Positions 15,706-21,961 of a stretch of DNA of 27,254 nucleotides are shown here, one piece after another; positions within the stretch are counted from its first letter, which is position 1, and every line of letters starts with the position of its first letter. The translations under genes and the position numbers were made by a program. The notes under the pieces were generated by a model. The model was given only the letters and a program-made list of their open reading frames with translations, did not search any database and was not told the origin of the DNA. Source of the stretch: a virus; IMG/VR virus record IMGVR_UViG_3300009684_000144, positions 1 through 27,254 of that record, one strand, 5' to 3'.

Positions 15706-16803
15706 TTAAACTATTGCCCCATATATTTTACCATTATTGGTTATTGTTACAGAATAACCCCCGCGATAAATGCCAGCGCCACCAAGTCCGCCTGCATTGC
15801 CATAGTAATCAGTTCCACCATTTGCTCCAAATCCGCCGCCGCCACCGCTGCCGCTGGGGTGAATTGCGTTGCCACCTGCATTACCACCTCTGCCGCCTGC
15901 ACCAGACCATTGAATAAAGTTACCTGTATAATTAGAGTTACCACCGCCGCCACCGCCAGTGGGGTTGGCAACGGTTATTAAGTTTACTCTTCCACCACCT
16001 CCACCACCAGTGTAACTACCACCATTACCGCCAACCCCACTATAATATCCGCCGCCACCACCTCCGGCCTGGCCGCCGCCACCGCCGCCGCCGTAGCCAC
16101 TAACACCACTATAGCGAGGGGCACCACCTGCCCCAGCATCAGTATAGTAGCCATAACCGGATAGGTAATTGTAAATGTAATGTTGGCCGGGGGGATATCC
16201 ACCACCACCTGCACCACTACCACCATCGGGGCCTGCACCTTCGCCGCCGCCACCGGCAATAGCTCCATAATTAATTATTTTTACACCTGAACCACCAAAT
16301 GTCAATCCATATGCTGCACCAGTGCCTAAGTATATGGCAGCGGACCCATCAGTTCCGTAGACCCCGCCACCTCCTTGTCCCATGATATTACCACGATTAA
16401 TCAAGGTAACTCCATTGGGCCAAGAACCACTGATGGTTAAAGCTGCACCGCCTGCTACATTACTATAGACAAATACATCAAAGGGTACAATGATGGTAAT
16501 ATACGAGTTGCCATCCCACCCTTTACTAATTGCCCAGCTGCGCAGATTGACGTTGGTAGTGTCCGAGTCAAATACAGCTTGAGATTGATGGCGAAATTTA
16601 TCTAGCCCAATGGGAACTAGAGTACTATCCGCAGGAATTAATCCATAACCAATATCAGGCAAATCATATCCTACAAAAGCTTCGGTTGTGAATGAATAAT
16701 CAGGCATGGTCTGACGATAGTATTCACCTAGAGATATTGGAGTAGTACCGCCAAACTCATTCTGCAAGTCAAGTAAAGATATAGGACCGGTAGGTAACGT
16801 CAT
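15706..16803 (-). CDS. Polyglycine-type tail-fibre adhesin
   Basis: The 365-aa protein starts with PISLLDLQNEFGGTTPISLGEYYR, an N-terminal pattern shared by phage virion proteins. Residues ~145-350 are glycine-rich with runs of 5-7 Gly separated by short polar loops (GGGGGGQAGG, YTGGGGGGRV). This is the build of T2/T6-type gp38 receptor-binding adhesins, where glycine runs form a polyglycine-II sandwich and the loops contact the receptor. The end SVTITNNGKIYGAIV is a typical beta closure. An exact T4-late octamer lies 5 nt before the ATG. The small gene 15408-15704 follows directly. Confidence 0.82.
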   Translation of the reverse strand: MTLPTGPISLLDLQNEFGGTTPISLGEYYRQTMPDYSFTTEAFVGYDLPDIGYGLIPADSTLVPIGLDKFRHQSQAVFDSDTTNVNLRSWAISKGWDGNSYITIIVPFDVFVYSNVAGGAALTISGSWPNGVTLINRGNIMGQGGGGVYGTDGSAAIYLGTGAAYGLTFGGSGVKIINYGAIAGGGGEGAGPDGGSGAGGGGYPPGQHYIYNYLSGYGYYTDAGAGGAPRYSGVSGYGGGGGGGQAGGGGGGYYSGVGGNGGSYTGGGGGGRVNLITVANPTGGGGGGNSNYTGNFIQWSGAGGRGGNAGGNAIHPSGSGGGGGFGANGGTDYYGNAGGLGGAGIYRGGYSVTITNNGKIYGAIV

Positions 16804-16808
16804 ACAGA

Positions 16809-16816
16809 TATTTATA
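16809..16816 (-). promoter_or_regulatory. T4-late-type promoter octamer of the adhesin operon
   Basis: TATAAATA is exact on the minus strand, ending 5 nt before the ATG at 16803. The expected transcription start falls at or next to the start codon, so the mRNA would have almost no leader. Confidence 0.5.
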
Positions 16817-17025
16817 CTAACTTAATAGACTTAACCAAATACCATGCAGATGATTACAGGATACTAGATATACGCTGTATTCGGGATCTCGATGATACAA
16901 TCTGGCTGGTAATGCCCATAATTGTATGTAATCACTTATCCTGTCCCTATTGTCCGGAGTTAATTCTAATGTAAGTAACATGGTAACAGTATTTACATAT
17001 ACACACATATACACATATCGACTTG

Positions 17026-17152
17026 AATACCCCGCTGTACTGCCATTACAGAAAACACAGTGCATAGACTCTACACACACACTGGTGCAATACCCCGCTG
17101 CAACGGCCTGGTCAAATACCCCGCTAGAGCACCCTGGGGCAAAACCCCGCTG
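17026..17152 (+). repeat. Four direct repeats AATACCCCGCTG
   Basis: Copies lie at 17026-17037, 17089-17100, 17115-17125 (11 nt) and 17141-17152 (T to A at the third base). The last three are spaced exactly 26 bp apart. A fifth exact 12-mer occurs inverted at 25541-25552, in the leader after a histone-like gene. They could be binding sites of a phage or host regulator. Confidence 0.65.
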
Positions 17153-17454
17153 CACGGGCGGGCTGTCCGTCGAGGTTACTGTGTACAAGACAGCAGTAGA
17201 GGCACGGTGATCAAAGGTGGTAGAACCCTGAGAATACAGTGAAGAAATCATGAGAATCGTGTGAATCAGCGTGGCACCATTTTACGATAGCCTCCACCGA
17301 CCACAGTGCCTCAAAATATTTTTACTCTAAAACCACCCAAGAAACTGCCGATCGGACCCAAAAACCCGGTGAAAACCCGGTGAAAAACCACCTGTTCTGT
17401 TGTTTTTTCACACATTTTTGACCCTTTTTTCATCCTGGGTATCAAGTATCCCAA

Positions 17455-17483
17455 TTGACCTACAGTGTGATCTAGTGTATAAT
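17455..17483 (+). promoter_or_regulatory. Promoter of the tRNA gene
   Basis: TTGACC, 17-bp spacer, TATAAT (17478-17483); the mature tRNA begins 25 nt after the -10. Confidence 0.85.
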
Positions 17484-17507
17484 AACTACTTGCTGTGCAA
17501 GCAGTGT

Positions 17508-17585
<78 letters not shown>

Positions 17586-17595
17586 TTCCCACAGT

Positions 17596-17631
17596 AATAC
17601 CAAAGTAAGTTTAGGGTGAATACCAAAGTAA
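17596..17631 (+). repeat. Direct repeat AATACCAAAGTAA, two copies
   Basis: Exact 13-mers at 17596-17608 and 17619-17631, 23 bp apart, between the tRNA and the DnaA-box array. Possible iteron-like or regulator sites. Confidence 0.5.
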
Positions 17632-17670
17632 ATCTAACCTTTCACTACACAGATCGGACTTGTCAACAAG

Positions 17671-17821
17671 TTATCCACAAGTTATCCACAGTCAAAGAGT
17701 TATACACATGATATCCACATGATATCCACAGTCAAAGAGTTATACACATGATATCCACATGATATCCACACCTTTATCCACAGGCCGGACTTATCCACAG
17801 TCAATCCACAAGTTATCCACA
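17671..17821 (+). other. Phased DnaA-box array, putative replication origin
   Basis: Seven exact matches to the DnaA-box consensus TTATNCACA lie on one strand: 17671, 17682, 17700, 17740, 17774, 17791 and 17813 (start positions). Five related 9-mers (ATATCCACA at 17711, 17722, 17751 and 17762; CAATCCACA at 17802) fill the gaps. Successive starts differ by 11, 18, 11, 11, 18, 11, 11, 12, 17, 11, 11 bp, so most boxes face the same side of the helix. Part of the array is an exact 40-bp tandem repeat (17701-17740 against 17741-17770). DnaA filaments assemble on such same-strand arrays at origins, and dense arrays also titrate DnaA. No gene is supported here. Confidence 0.7.
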
Positions 17822-17854
17822 CCTTACCAACAGACTTGTCCAAAGGCGTGAAGT

Positions 17855-17891
17855 GCCAGACCTGTTGTGAGAATACAACACAGAATCTGGC
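17855..17891 (+). other. Hairpin between the DnaA array and the first early gene
   Basis: GCCAGA (17855-17860) pairs with TCTGGC (17886-17891), with a second, bulged pairing CTGTTGT/ACAACACAG inside, followed by AAAAA. It may be a terminator shielding the array from upstream transcription or an origin element. Confidence 0.45.
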
Positions 17892-17900
17892 AAAAATGAG

Positions 17901-17929
17901 TTGACAAAGTGGTAAAACCTGTATATAAT
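17901..17929 (+). promoter_or_regulatory. Early promoter of 17936 gene, predicts leaderless mRNA
   Basis: TTGACA (17901-17906), 17-bp spacer, TATAAT (17924-17929). ATG 17936 lies at the expected +1. Confidence 0.85.
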
Positions 17930-17935
17930 ACACAC

Positions 17936-18283
17936 ATGGACACAAAGAACACACCCCGTAAGCGGCGACAAGATCGCAATCACATCATATACGAACTGGT
18001 AGTCAACGGTTTGAACTACATTGGTGTCACTGCTAAGACAGAGACTACTGTATTGAAATCGGTTCGTGTACGTGCTAATAAACACTGGTACCGTGCTCAC
18101 AGTGAGAACAAGGCCTGGTTACTTTGCGAAGCCCTGCGTGGTCTTGACAGTAAAGATGACATTGAGATCTTGGTGCATGAAGTCATACGTGGCAAAGCGG
18201 CTGCTCATAAGCGCGAAGTTGAGATCCGTAGACTGATTAACCCTGCACTGAACACGGACATTCGGGGTGACTTGACAGTGTGA
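17936..18283 (+). CDS. Probable GIY-YIG nuclease-like protein
   Basis: The start ATG 17936 (115 aa) is used because the alternative upstream start lies inside the promoter. Residues 16-32 (HIIYELVVNGLNYIGVT) match the GIY-YIG strand pair in the form xIY...YIG, followed by an R-rich helix and a H (RVRANKHWYRA), then E in KREVEIRRLINPALNTD, which fits the catalytic Glu and the closing NPxLN of the family. At 115 aa it contains little beyond the nuclease core. It may be a homing-type or host-DNA-degrading enzyme. Its 3' end carries the -35 of the next promoter. Confidence 0.6.
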   Translation: MDTKNTPRKRRQDRNHIIYELVVNGLNYIGVTAKTETTVLKSVRVRANKHWYRAHSENKAWLLCEALRGLDSKDDIEILVHEVIRGKAAAHKREVEIRRLINPALNTDIRGDLTV

Positions 18284-18300
18284 AGATTCCGTGTTATAAT
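18272..18300 (+). promoter_or_regulatory. Early promoter of 18327 gene
   Basis: TTGACA, 17-bp spacer, TATAAT (18295-18300). The -35 is inside the end of the GIY-YIG-like gene. Confidence 0.9.
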
Positions 18301-18326
18301 ACAGTCATTGCAACAAAGGAGACGCT

Positions 18327-18485
18327 ATGGGATCGTGGCTATTCAAAGACTTTCGAATTGGACGCATGTTTCACTTGAACGGCAATGACTATGTCAAGCA
18401 GAGCACCAGAACTGCTCGTATGCTGAGCACGGGACGAGTGTTCTACATTGGGCAGACAGAACTCATTTACCCTATCGCATACTAA
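18327..18485 (+). CDS. 52-aa protein of unknown function
   Basis: Begins MGSWLFKDFRIGRMFHLNG and ends ELIYPIAY. It is a short beta-rich basic protein with the look of a single barrel-like fold (GNDYVKQSTRTARMLSTGRVFYIG). An AAAGGAG ribosome site lies 6 nt before the ATG, 26 nt past a perfect promoter. The 67-aa gene follows 9 nt later on the same transcript. Confidence 0.75.
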   Translation: MGSWLFKDFRIGRMFHLNGNDYVKQSTRTARMLSTGRVFYIGQTELIYPIAY

Positions 18486-18494
18486 GGAGCACAC

Positions 18495-18698
18495 ATGAGC
18501 GGAGCATTCTTCTATATTGAATACCAAGACGGCGGTGTAGTCGAGAGGGAGTTCAAGACTCCGGCTCAGGCTCGTCGGGCCTACGAGAATTATGCTCGGC
18601 AACCTGAACTCACGGCTCGGGGTTGGGGATGGGACACTCGGTACGAGGCACCTGAATTGACCCAGCAGATCTTTGCAAAGAACTTGACCCTGGTCTGA
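18495..18698 (+). CDS. 67-aa protein of unknown function
   Basis: Begins MSGAFFYIEYQDGGVVERE, followed by a helix PAQARRAYENYAR. AAGGAG overlaps the stop region of the preceding gene and sets the start. It has no promoter of its own. The stop codon falls inside the loop of the terminator hairpin at 18686-18709. No domain recognised. Confidence 0.75.
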   Translation: MSGAFFYIEYQDGGVVEREFKTPAQARRAYENYARQPELTARGWGWDTRYEAPELTQQIFAKNLTLV

Positions 18699-18709
18699 AA
18701 AGGGTCTTT
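18686..18709 (+). terminator. GACCCT/AGGGTC hairpin
   Basis: GACCCT (18686-18691), 9-nt loop, AGGGTC (18701-18706), then TTT. The same arms recur before several other promoters in this half. Confidence 0.6.
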
Positions 18710-18711
18710 GG

Positions 18712-18740
18712 TTGACAATCAGGTAAAACCATTGTATAAT
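18712..18740 (+). promoter_or_regulatory. Early promoter of 18769 gene
   Basis: TTGACA, 17-bp spacer, TATAAT (18735-18740), then the shared TTACACACACTAAGGAG leader. Confidence 0.92.
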
Positions 18741-18768
18741 TAACGCTTACACACACTAAGGAGTTGAT

Positions 18769-19059
18769 ATGACGATTCAAACAGTTAACGCAGAGATCCT
18801 TGCAGGTAACTTCACCAACGATCAGTTGACCAGCATCATCGACGCTGTCAAGTTCGCTAGAGCACGCCTGGGCGAGTCGAACAAGCGGGCTCTGCGGGTT
18901 GGCGATCGTGTATCATTTGACAGCACTCGATTGGGCCGGAATGTTTCGGGAACCGTGCACAAGATTGCCATCAAGTATGTCACAGTGAACACTGCGCAGG
19001 GCTTGTGGAAAGTGCCTGCCAACATGTTGACGCCTGTGATGGATGCAGAGTTCGCATAA
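18769..19059 (+). CDS. 96-aa protein with KOW-like C-terminus, function unknown
   Basis: The N-terminal half is helical (NDQLTSIIDAVKFARARLGESNK). The C-terminal half, LRVGDRVSFDSTRLGRNVSGTVHKIAIKYVTVNT, is a small beta-barrel pattern (GDRV...G.V..I...V.V) like SH3/KOW-type domains that bind RNA or protein. This reading is by pattern only. AAGGAG lies 7 nt before the ATG. Its stop is followed after 3 nt by the next promoter. Confidence 0.75.
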   Translation: MTIQTVNAEILAGNFTNDQLTSIIDAVKFARARLGESNKRALRVGDRVSFDSTRLGRNVSGTVHKIAIKYVTVNTAQGLWKVPANMLTPVMDAEFA

Positions 19060-19061
19060 GG

Positions 19062-19090
19062 TTGACAGGGTGTAAGAACCCTGCTATAAT
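19062..19090 (+). promoter_or_regulatory. Early promoter of a candidate structured RNA
   Basis: TTGACA, 17-bp spacer, TATAAT (19085-19090). No AAGGAG leader follows, unlike the neighbours; instead comes the structured stretch 19097-19235. Confidence 0.88.
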
Positions 19091-19096
19091 ACAGGC

Positions 19097-19235
19097 TCAA
19101 CCGCAGACCGCACACACATACCGCCGGTCGAATCACGCTAAGAGCAATCTTAGAGTGCCGGAGATAGCTGCATGGTGGCTGAAGGTATGCTGGCTCAAAC
19201 AGTGGCGCCGCTGGGCGAGCCAGGGTGTGCGGTTT
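19097..19235 (+). ncRNA. Candidate structured RNA with closing stem and GNRA hairpin
   Basis: An own early promoter is followed by ~140 nt without a credible gene. Stems seen: a closing stem AGACCGCACAC (19105-19115) with GTGTGCGGTTT (19225-19235), one G-U pair; a hairpin CTAAGA/TCTTAG (19138-19153) capped by GCAA, extended by CAC/GTG across a G-A mismatch; and CTGGCTC (19190-19196) with GAGCCAG (19217-19223), enclosing CAGTG/CGCTG (19200-19213). The last arm abuts the closing stem, as in a coaxial stack at a multibranch junction. The RNA ends where the next promoter begins (19240), and no T-run terminator is seen. Confidence 0.5.
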
Positions 19236-19239
19236 CAGG

Positions 19240-19268
19240 TTGACAATCAGGTAGAACTCAGTTATAAT
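19240..19268 (+). promoter_or_regulatory. Early promoter of 19295 gene
   Basis: TTGACA, 17-bp spacer, TATAAT (19263-19268). Confidence 0.92.
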
Positions 19269-19294
19269 TACGACTTAGCAACAAAGGAACTGAC

Positions 19295-19669
19295 ATGCAG
19301 ACTTATTACGACGAACTGGCTCGTTACGAGCGTGATGGCTTTACTGTAATTGTGGACAAGACCTATGAAGACATGCACCCCCGGGACAGTTTCGACGACT
19401 CATGCCACGACATTGACGAGATCTGCCGCAAGATTGACAACGGCACCTACGATTGGTTTATGCTCCGTGTCCGCGTCATGGTTGAAGGACTCGAACTTGG
19501 TTCGTCCTACTTGGGCGGATGCTTATACAGTGACGCCCGAGACATCCTTACTGACGGGGTTGCCGAGGACTGCATTTGGGAGGCTTTGAATGAAGCCAAG
19601 CCCCGGGTCTATGCGTTGAAGCAGAAGTTCGCTGAGTTGAGCGATCGGGTTGACAGAGAGACTGTTTAG
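19295..19669 (+). CDS. 124-aa acidic protein of unknown function
   Basis: Begins MQTYYDELARYERDGFTVIVDKTYED. It is rich in Asp, Glu and aromatics; DWFMLRVRVMVEGLELGSSYLGGCLY (residues ~53-78) looks like a two-strand core and the C-terminus is helical. The charge and aspartate clusters (DSFDDSCHDIDE) would suit a DNA-mimic or metal-binding role, but no family is recognised. AAAGGA lies 7 nt before the ATG. The 3' end contains the next promoter. Confidence 0.78.
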   Translation: MQTYYDELARYERDGFTVIVDKTYEDMHPRDSFDDSCHDIDEICRKIDNGTYDWFMLRVRVMVEGLELGSSYLGGCLYSDARDILTDGVAEDCIWEALNEAKPRVYALKQKFAELSDRVDRETV

Positions 19670-19678
19670 TCGTATAAT
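19650..19678 (+). promoter_or_regulatory. Early promoter of 19708 gene
   Basis: TTGACA inside the end of the preceding gene, 17-bp spacer, TATAAT (19673-19678). Confidence 0.9.
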
Positions 19679-19707
19679 CGACACTCAACACACCAGGAGC
19701 GCATGAT

Positions 19708-19881
19708 ATGGCAGGCAAAGCAAAATCGGTTTACTTAACGGTCAGTCCACGCGGCAAGCTGAATCGAGTGTTCACCAAGGTGTTCTTCAATGCCAAGGAA
19801 CAGCGAGAGTTCGTCAAGAGTGAAGAGTTCCGTGCCCTGTATCCTGAAGAACACTTCTACTATGTGGTAGAAACCTACTAG
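19708..19881 (+). CDS. 57-aa protein of unknown function
   Basis: Start ATG 19708 (MAGKAKSVYLTVSPRG) is preferred over ATG 19703, which reads into another frame. AGGAG lies 9 nt upstream. The sequence alternates basic strands with a helix (FFNAKEQREFVKSEEF) and ends YYVVETY; it resembles the 67-aa gene product at 18495 in its strand-helix order. The stop overlaps an AAACCTAC/GTAGGGTTT hairpin that may terminate transcription. Confidence 0.75.
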   Translation: MAGKAKSVYLTVSPRGKLNRVFTKVFFNAKEQREFVKSEEFRALYPEEHFYYVVETY

Positions 19882-19897
19882 ACTGTAGGGTTTCTGG

Positions 19898-19926
19898 TTG
19901 ACAGGGCGCTGGATCCCAGTTATAAT
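19898..19926 (+). promoter_or_regulatory. Early promoter of 19955 gene
   Basis: TTGACA, 17-bp spacer, TATAAT (19921-19926), shared leader. Confidence 0.92.
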
Positions 19927-19954
19927 AACGGCTTACACACACCAAGGAGCAGAC

Positions 19955-20239
19955 ATGTTTACTACAGAGAATCAGAGAGCACTCAAAGCAGAGTTGGATC
20001 AGATGTACGCAGATCAGGGTGCTGCTTTCACAGCAGGCTACCTGAACAGCATGGCACAGGAGATGCTGATGCTCATGCCCAAGCGCCAGCAGAAGGCATT
20101 TATCCGGCAGGTGGCCACCTTTAATGGTCGTCAGCTGGTCACTGTAAAGAACTGCCTGACTGGTGCAGAAGTTGAGATCCGCAGGGAAGACCGGGGCACT
20201 GTGAACGATCCTAGCATGGAACGATTCCACAGCATGTGA
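19955..20239 (+). CDS. 94-aa helical protein of unknown function
   Basis: The start ATG 19955 follows AAGGAG by 7 nt; the longer frame would begin in the promoter. The protein is helical (FTTENQRALKAELDQMYAD...) with a Met/Gln-rich centre (MAQEMLMLMPKRQQKAFIRQ) and a basic/acidic tail. No motif recognised. Confidence 0.75.
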   Translation: MFTTENQRALKAELDQMYADQGAAFTAGYLNSMAQEMLMLMPKRQQKAFIRQVATFNGRQLVTVKNCLTGAEVEIRREDRGTVNDPSMERFHSM

Positions 20240-20241
20240 AC

Positions 20242-20270
20242 TTGACAGGCACCTGAAAAGGTGCTATAAT
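20242..20270 (+). promoter_or_regulatory. Early promoter of 20299 gene, hairpin in spacer
   Basis: TTGACA, 17-bp spacer, TATAAT (20265-20270). The spacer contains the inverted repeat GCACCT/AGGTGC. This promoter and the one at 20493 are almost identical from -35 to the ribosome site. Confidence 0.92.
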
Positions 20271-20298
20271 ACACACTTACACACACTAAGGAGCAGAG

Positions 20299-20484
20299 AT
20301 GACTGTAGAACAACTGATCGAACAGTGCCGCAAGGCCCAGCAAGACTTTAAGGCGCAGGACAAAAAGATGCGCAAGCCGACCTACCCGGGCTCGTTCAAC
20401 TGGCGGTGTGTGCCCAAAACAGATCGGCTTCACAAAACTTGGAAGCATCTTGAGGCTAGTTTGCTCAAAGAGATCTACAAATAA
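20299..20484 (+). CDS. 61-aa basic protein of unknown function
   Basis: Begins MTVEQLIEQCRKAQQDFKAQDKKM, a helix, then PTYPGSFNWRCVPKTDRLHKTWKHLEA. It is basic with three Trp/Phe-centred turns. AAGGAG lies 7 nt upstream. Only the left arm (CCCTA) of the usual terminator hairpin remains after the stop. Function unknown. Confidence 0.75.
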   Translation: MTVEQLIEQCRKAQQDFKAQDKKMRKPTYPGSFNWRCVPKTDRLHKTWKHLEASLLKEIYK

Positions 20485-20492
20485 CCCTACGG

Positions 20493-20521
20493 TTGACAAG
20501 CACCTGAAAAGGTGCTATAAT
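20493..20521 (+). promoter_or_regulatory. Early promoter of 20550 gene, hairpin in spacer
   Basis: TTGACA, 17-bp spacer with GCACCT/AGGTGC, TATAAT (20516-20521). Confidence 0.92.
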
Positions 20522-20549
20522 ACACACTTACACACACTAAGGAGCACTT

Positions 20550-20816
20550 ATGAAAGCATTGCAAGCCTACATTGATCGCAAGAACAAGTGGAACGCCATG
20601 TTCCGGGGCGAACAGTTTGAGATCCAGACTCGGGCAGGTCGACAGCGCCTGGCAGACCTCATCGACTGTGAACTCAGCCCCGAGAACCTCAGCTGTGATG
20701 GTGAACTGTCTGCTACTCAAACACGCCATCGCTACTTGGAATTGACCCGGGTGGCTCAGCAGTTGGTGCAGTTGGATCCCACTGTTAAGATCTACGAATT
20801 CTACACTGGAGAGTAA
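20550..20816 (+). CDS. 88-aa protein of unknown function
   Basis: Begins MKALQAYIDRKNKWNAMFRGE; mixed helix and strand, with ELTRVAQQLVQLDPTVKIYEFYTGE at the end. AAGGAG lies 7 nt before the ATG. The 65-aa gene starts one base after its TAA and is co-translated. No domain recognised. Confidence 0.75.
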   Translation: MKALQAYIDRKNKWNAMFRGEQFEIQTRAGRQRLADLIDCELSPENLSCDGELSATQTRHRYLELTRVAQQLVQLDPTVKIYEFYTGE

Positions 20817-20817
20817 C

Positions 20818-21015
20818 ATGAATCCAGAATTGGCTACACTGAAGACCTTGTTGGCCCACCACGATTGGACCTATGACCGCAGTGATGACTACACGGCCTG
20901 GACACGTGGTCAGACTGAGGCTCGAGCCATACAGGCAGAAGTCAAACGCCTCCGGGATCTGGGTCATTCCGATGAAGTCAATGCTCTAGTGGTCAAATAC
21001 GCTCCCAAGATATAA
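20818..21015 (+). CDS. 65-aa protein of unknown function
   Basis: Begins MNPELATLKTLLAHHDWTYDRSDDYTAW, followed by a helix QTEARAIQAEVKRLRDLGHSDEVNALVVKYAP. GGAGAG at the end of the preceding gene serves as the ribosome site. It has no own promoter, so it depends on the 20493 promoter. The HHDW...SDDY pattern is common in small phage proteins, but the role is unknown. Confidence 0.78.
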   Translation: MNPELATLKTLLAHHDWTYDRSDDYTAWTRGQTEARAIQAEVKRLRDLGHSDEVNALVVKYAPKI

Positions 21016-21032
21016 CCCTACTGCCTGTAGGG
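21016..21032 (+). terminator. CCCTAC/GTAGGG hairpin
   Basis: Six-bp stem with a TGCCT loop right after the 65-aa gene. A T-run is missing, so it may be a weak terminator or a 3' stabiliser. Confidence 0.45.
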
Positions 21033-21039
21033 GTATAGG

Positions 21040-21068
21040 TTGACACAGTGTGGGAAGTGCGTTATAAT
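21040..21068 (+). promoter_or_regulatory. Early promoter of 21097 gene
   Basis: TTGACA, 17-bp spacer, TATAAT (21063-21068), shared leader. Confidence 0.92.
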
Positions 21069-21096
21069 ACATGCTTACACACACTAAGGAGCTGAT

Positions 21097-21351
21097 ATGT
21101 TTACTGACTGCACTGCTTATGCTAAAGTTTTTGAAAACAAGCGTCTCAACACTGTTCGCATTCTAGCTACTTTTGACACCAGTCGTCGCAACAAGCACGG
21201 CGACATTGTTGTCACTGCGCAGAATGCAGTGTATGCTTCCGGCGATGTTGCCAGTATGCTAGACTCGTCTGCCAAACGTCAAGTGGCTGTTCAGCGCACA
21301 CTTGCAATCGTGCGTGAAGTGATGCGTACAGATCGCATCGTGCTAGTTTAA
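21097..21351 (+). CDS. 84-aa protein of unknown function
   Basis: Begins MFTDCTAYAKVFENKRLNTVRILATFD, two strands, then a helix near the end (QVAVQRTLAIVREVMRTDRIVLV). It is basic and lacks a membrane segment. AAGGAG lies 7 nt before the ATG. The stop codon is part of the terminator stem at 21351. Function unknown. Confidence 0.75.
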   Translation: MFTDCTAYAKVFENKRLNTVRILATFDTSRRNKHGDIVVTAQNAVYASGDVASMLDSSAKRQVAVQRTLAIVREVMRTDRIVLV

Positions 21352-21377
21352 AAGACCCTACACAGCATAGGGTCTTT
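21351..21377 (+). terminator. Terminator AAAGACCCTA/TAGGGTCTTT
   Basis: Ten-bp perfect stem with a 7-nt loop, starting inside the stop codon of the preceding gene and ending in TTT just before the next -35. It is the best preserved copy of the recurring hairpin. Confidence 0.75.
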
Positions 21378-21379
21378 GC

Positions 21380-21408
21380 TTGACAGCAGGGCCCTTTTGC
21401 GTTATAAT
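21380..21408 (+). promoter_or_regulatory. Early promoter of 21439 gene
   Basis: TTGACA, 17-bp spacer, TATAAT (21403-21408). Confidence 0.92.
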
Positions 21409-21438
21409 ACATGCTTACACACACTAAGGAGCTCTAAA

Positions 21439-21744
21439 ATGGCGCGAGTAACAAAATCTCATGCAGTGGCTATTAATAAAATTATGTTGCCACTTATTAA
21501 AACTGTAGCGTATTTTGATGCAGATGAGAAAGATCTCAGCATGTTTAAAATGTATGTAGATGACATTGCGCATAATGTCGCTGCTTTGCATGTGTTTAAT
21601 GACACGCTAGATGCAGCACAATTGCATGACAGTATTATGCTACAAGATACACTGCCGCGTGAGCACTTTTATGCAGTATTAAAATATATTGAAGATAATA
21701 ATTTGATACGTGCTAATGCATTTGTTTGCAAATCTCATGCTTGA
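21439..21744 (+). CDS. 101-aa helical protein, AT-richer than neighbours
   Basis: Start ATG 21439 (MARVTKSHAVAINKIMLPLIK) lies 8 nt after AAGGAGC; longer starts would lie in the promoter. The protein is all-helical by composition (FDADEKDLSMFKMYVDDIAHNVAAL). Its codons end in A or T much more often than those of the adjacent genes, which may mark a more recent arrival. The stop overlaps the start of the membrane-protein gene. Function unknown. Confidence 0.75.
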   Translation: MARVTKSHAVAINKIMLPLIKTVAYFDADEKDLSMFKMYVDDIAHNVAALHVFNDTLDAAQLHDSIMLQDTLPREHFYAVLKYIEDNNLIRANAFVCKSHA

Positions 21745-21961
21745 TAACGTTTTAAAGTGGAGTGCTACTATAATATTAATCATAGGCACAGCAGTAAACA
21801 ACTTGGGTTATCAGCCTGCAGGGCCCTTGCTGCTGCTAGCAGGGGGTGCCATATGGCTCGTGGTCAGCATACGTTGGAGAGAGCCCGCACTGATTGCAAC
21901 CAATGCGGTAATGACCCTGACAGGAGCAGGGGCTTTGCTGTACAAGTTGACACAGGGCTAA
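21737..21961 (+). CDS. Small membrane protein
   Basis: Start ATG 21737 (74 aa) overlaps the preceding stop by 8 nt; the upstream in-frame ATG at 21710 would extend a hydrophobic tag deeper into that gene. Hydrophobic helices at ~8-24, ~27-45 and ~50-71 (WSATIILIIGTAVNNLG, PLLLLAGGAIWLVVSI, VMTLTGAGALLYKL), with basic loops such as RWREP between the second and third. Similar small three-helix proteins occur in many T4-like phages with no known role. The 3' end holds the next promoter. Confidence 0.75.
   Translation: MLDNVLKWSATIILIIGTAVNNLGYQPAGPLLLLAGGAIWLVVSIRWREPALIATNAVMTLTGAGALLYKLTQG

Larger units (their letters stand above)
16804..17507. other. Non-coding divergent junction
   Basis: About 700 bp separate the leftward late genes from the rightward early genes. 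It holds an ACAC/ATAT-rich stretch (16990-17020), four AATACCCCGCT-type repeats (17026-17152), a decayed-looking promoter near 17210-17240 that resembles the early type, two AAACCCGGTG repeats near 17364-17385, T-rich tracts (17400-17430), and the tRNA promoter. A minus-strand open frame across 16817-17251 has repeat-derived composition and is not called a gene. Confidence 0.7.

Noticed and set aside
16817-17251. Minus-strand open frame of 144 codons in the divergent junction
   Set aside because: Its residues derive from ACAC/ATAT runs and the AATACCCCGCTG repeats, it has no ribosome site or promoter, and it crosses the repeat array; treated as non-coding.
17671-17821. CRISPR array
   Set aside because: The repeats are 9-11 bp with almost no spacer, and no cas gene is present; the boxes match DnaA sites.
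17700-17954. Minus-strand frame across the DnaA array
   Set aside because: It is a translation of the tandem boxes and overlaps a promoter; no ribosome site.
19172-19243. 23-codon frame beginning MVAEGMLAQ inside the first structured RNA
   Set aside because: A weak GGAG lies upstream, but the frame runs into the next -35 and the sequence is explained better by paired stems.
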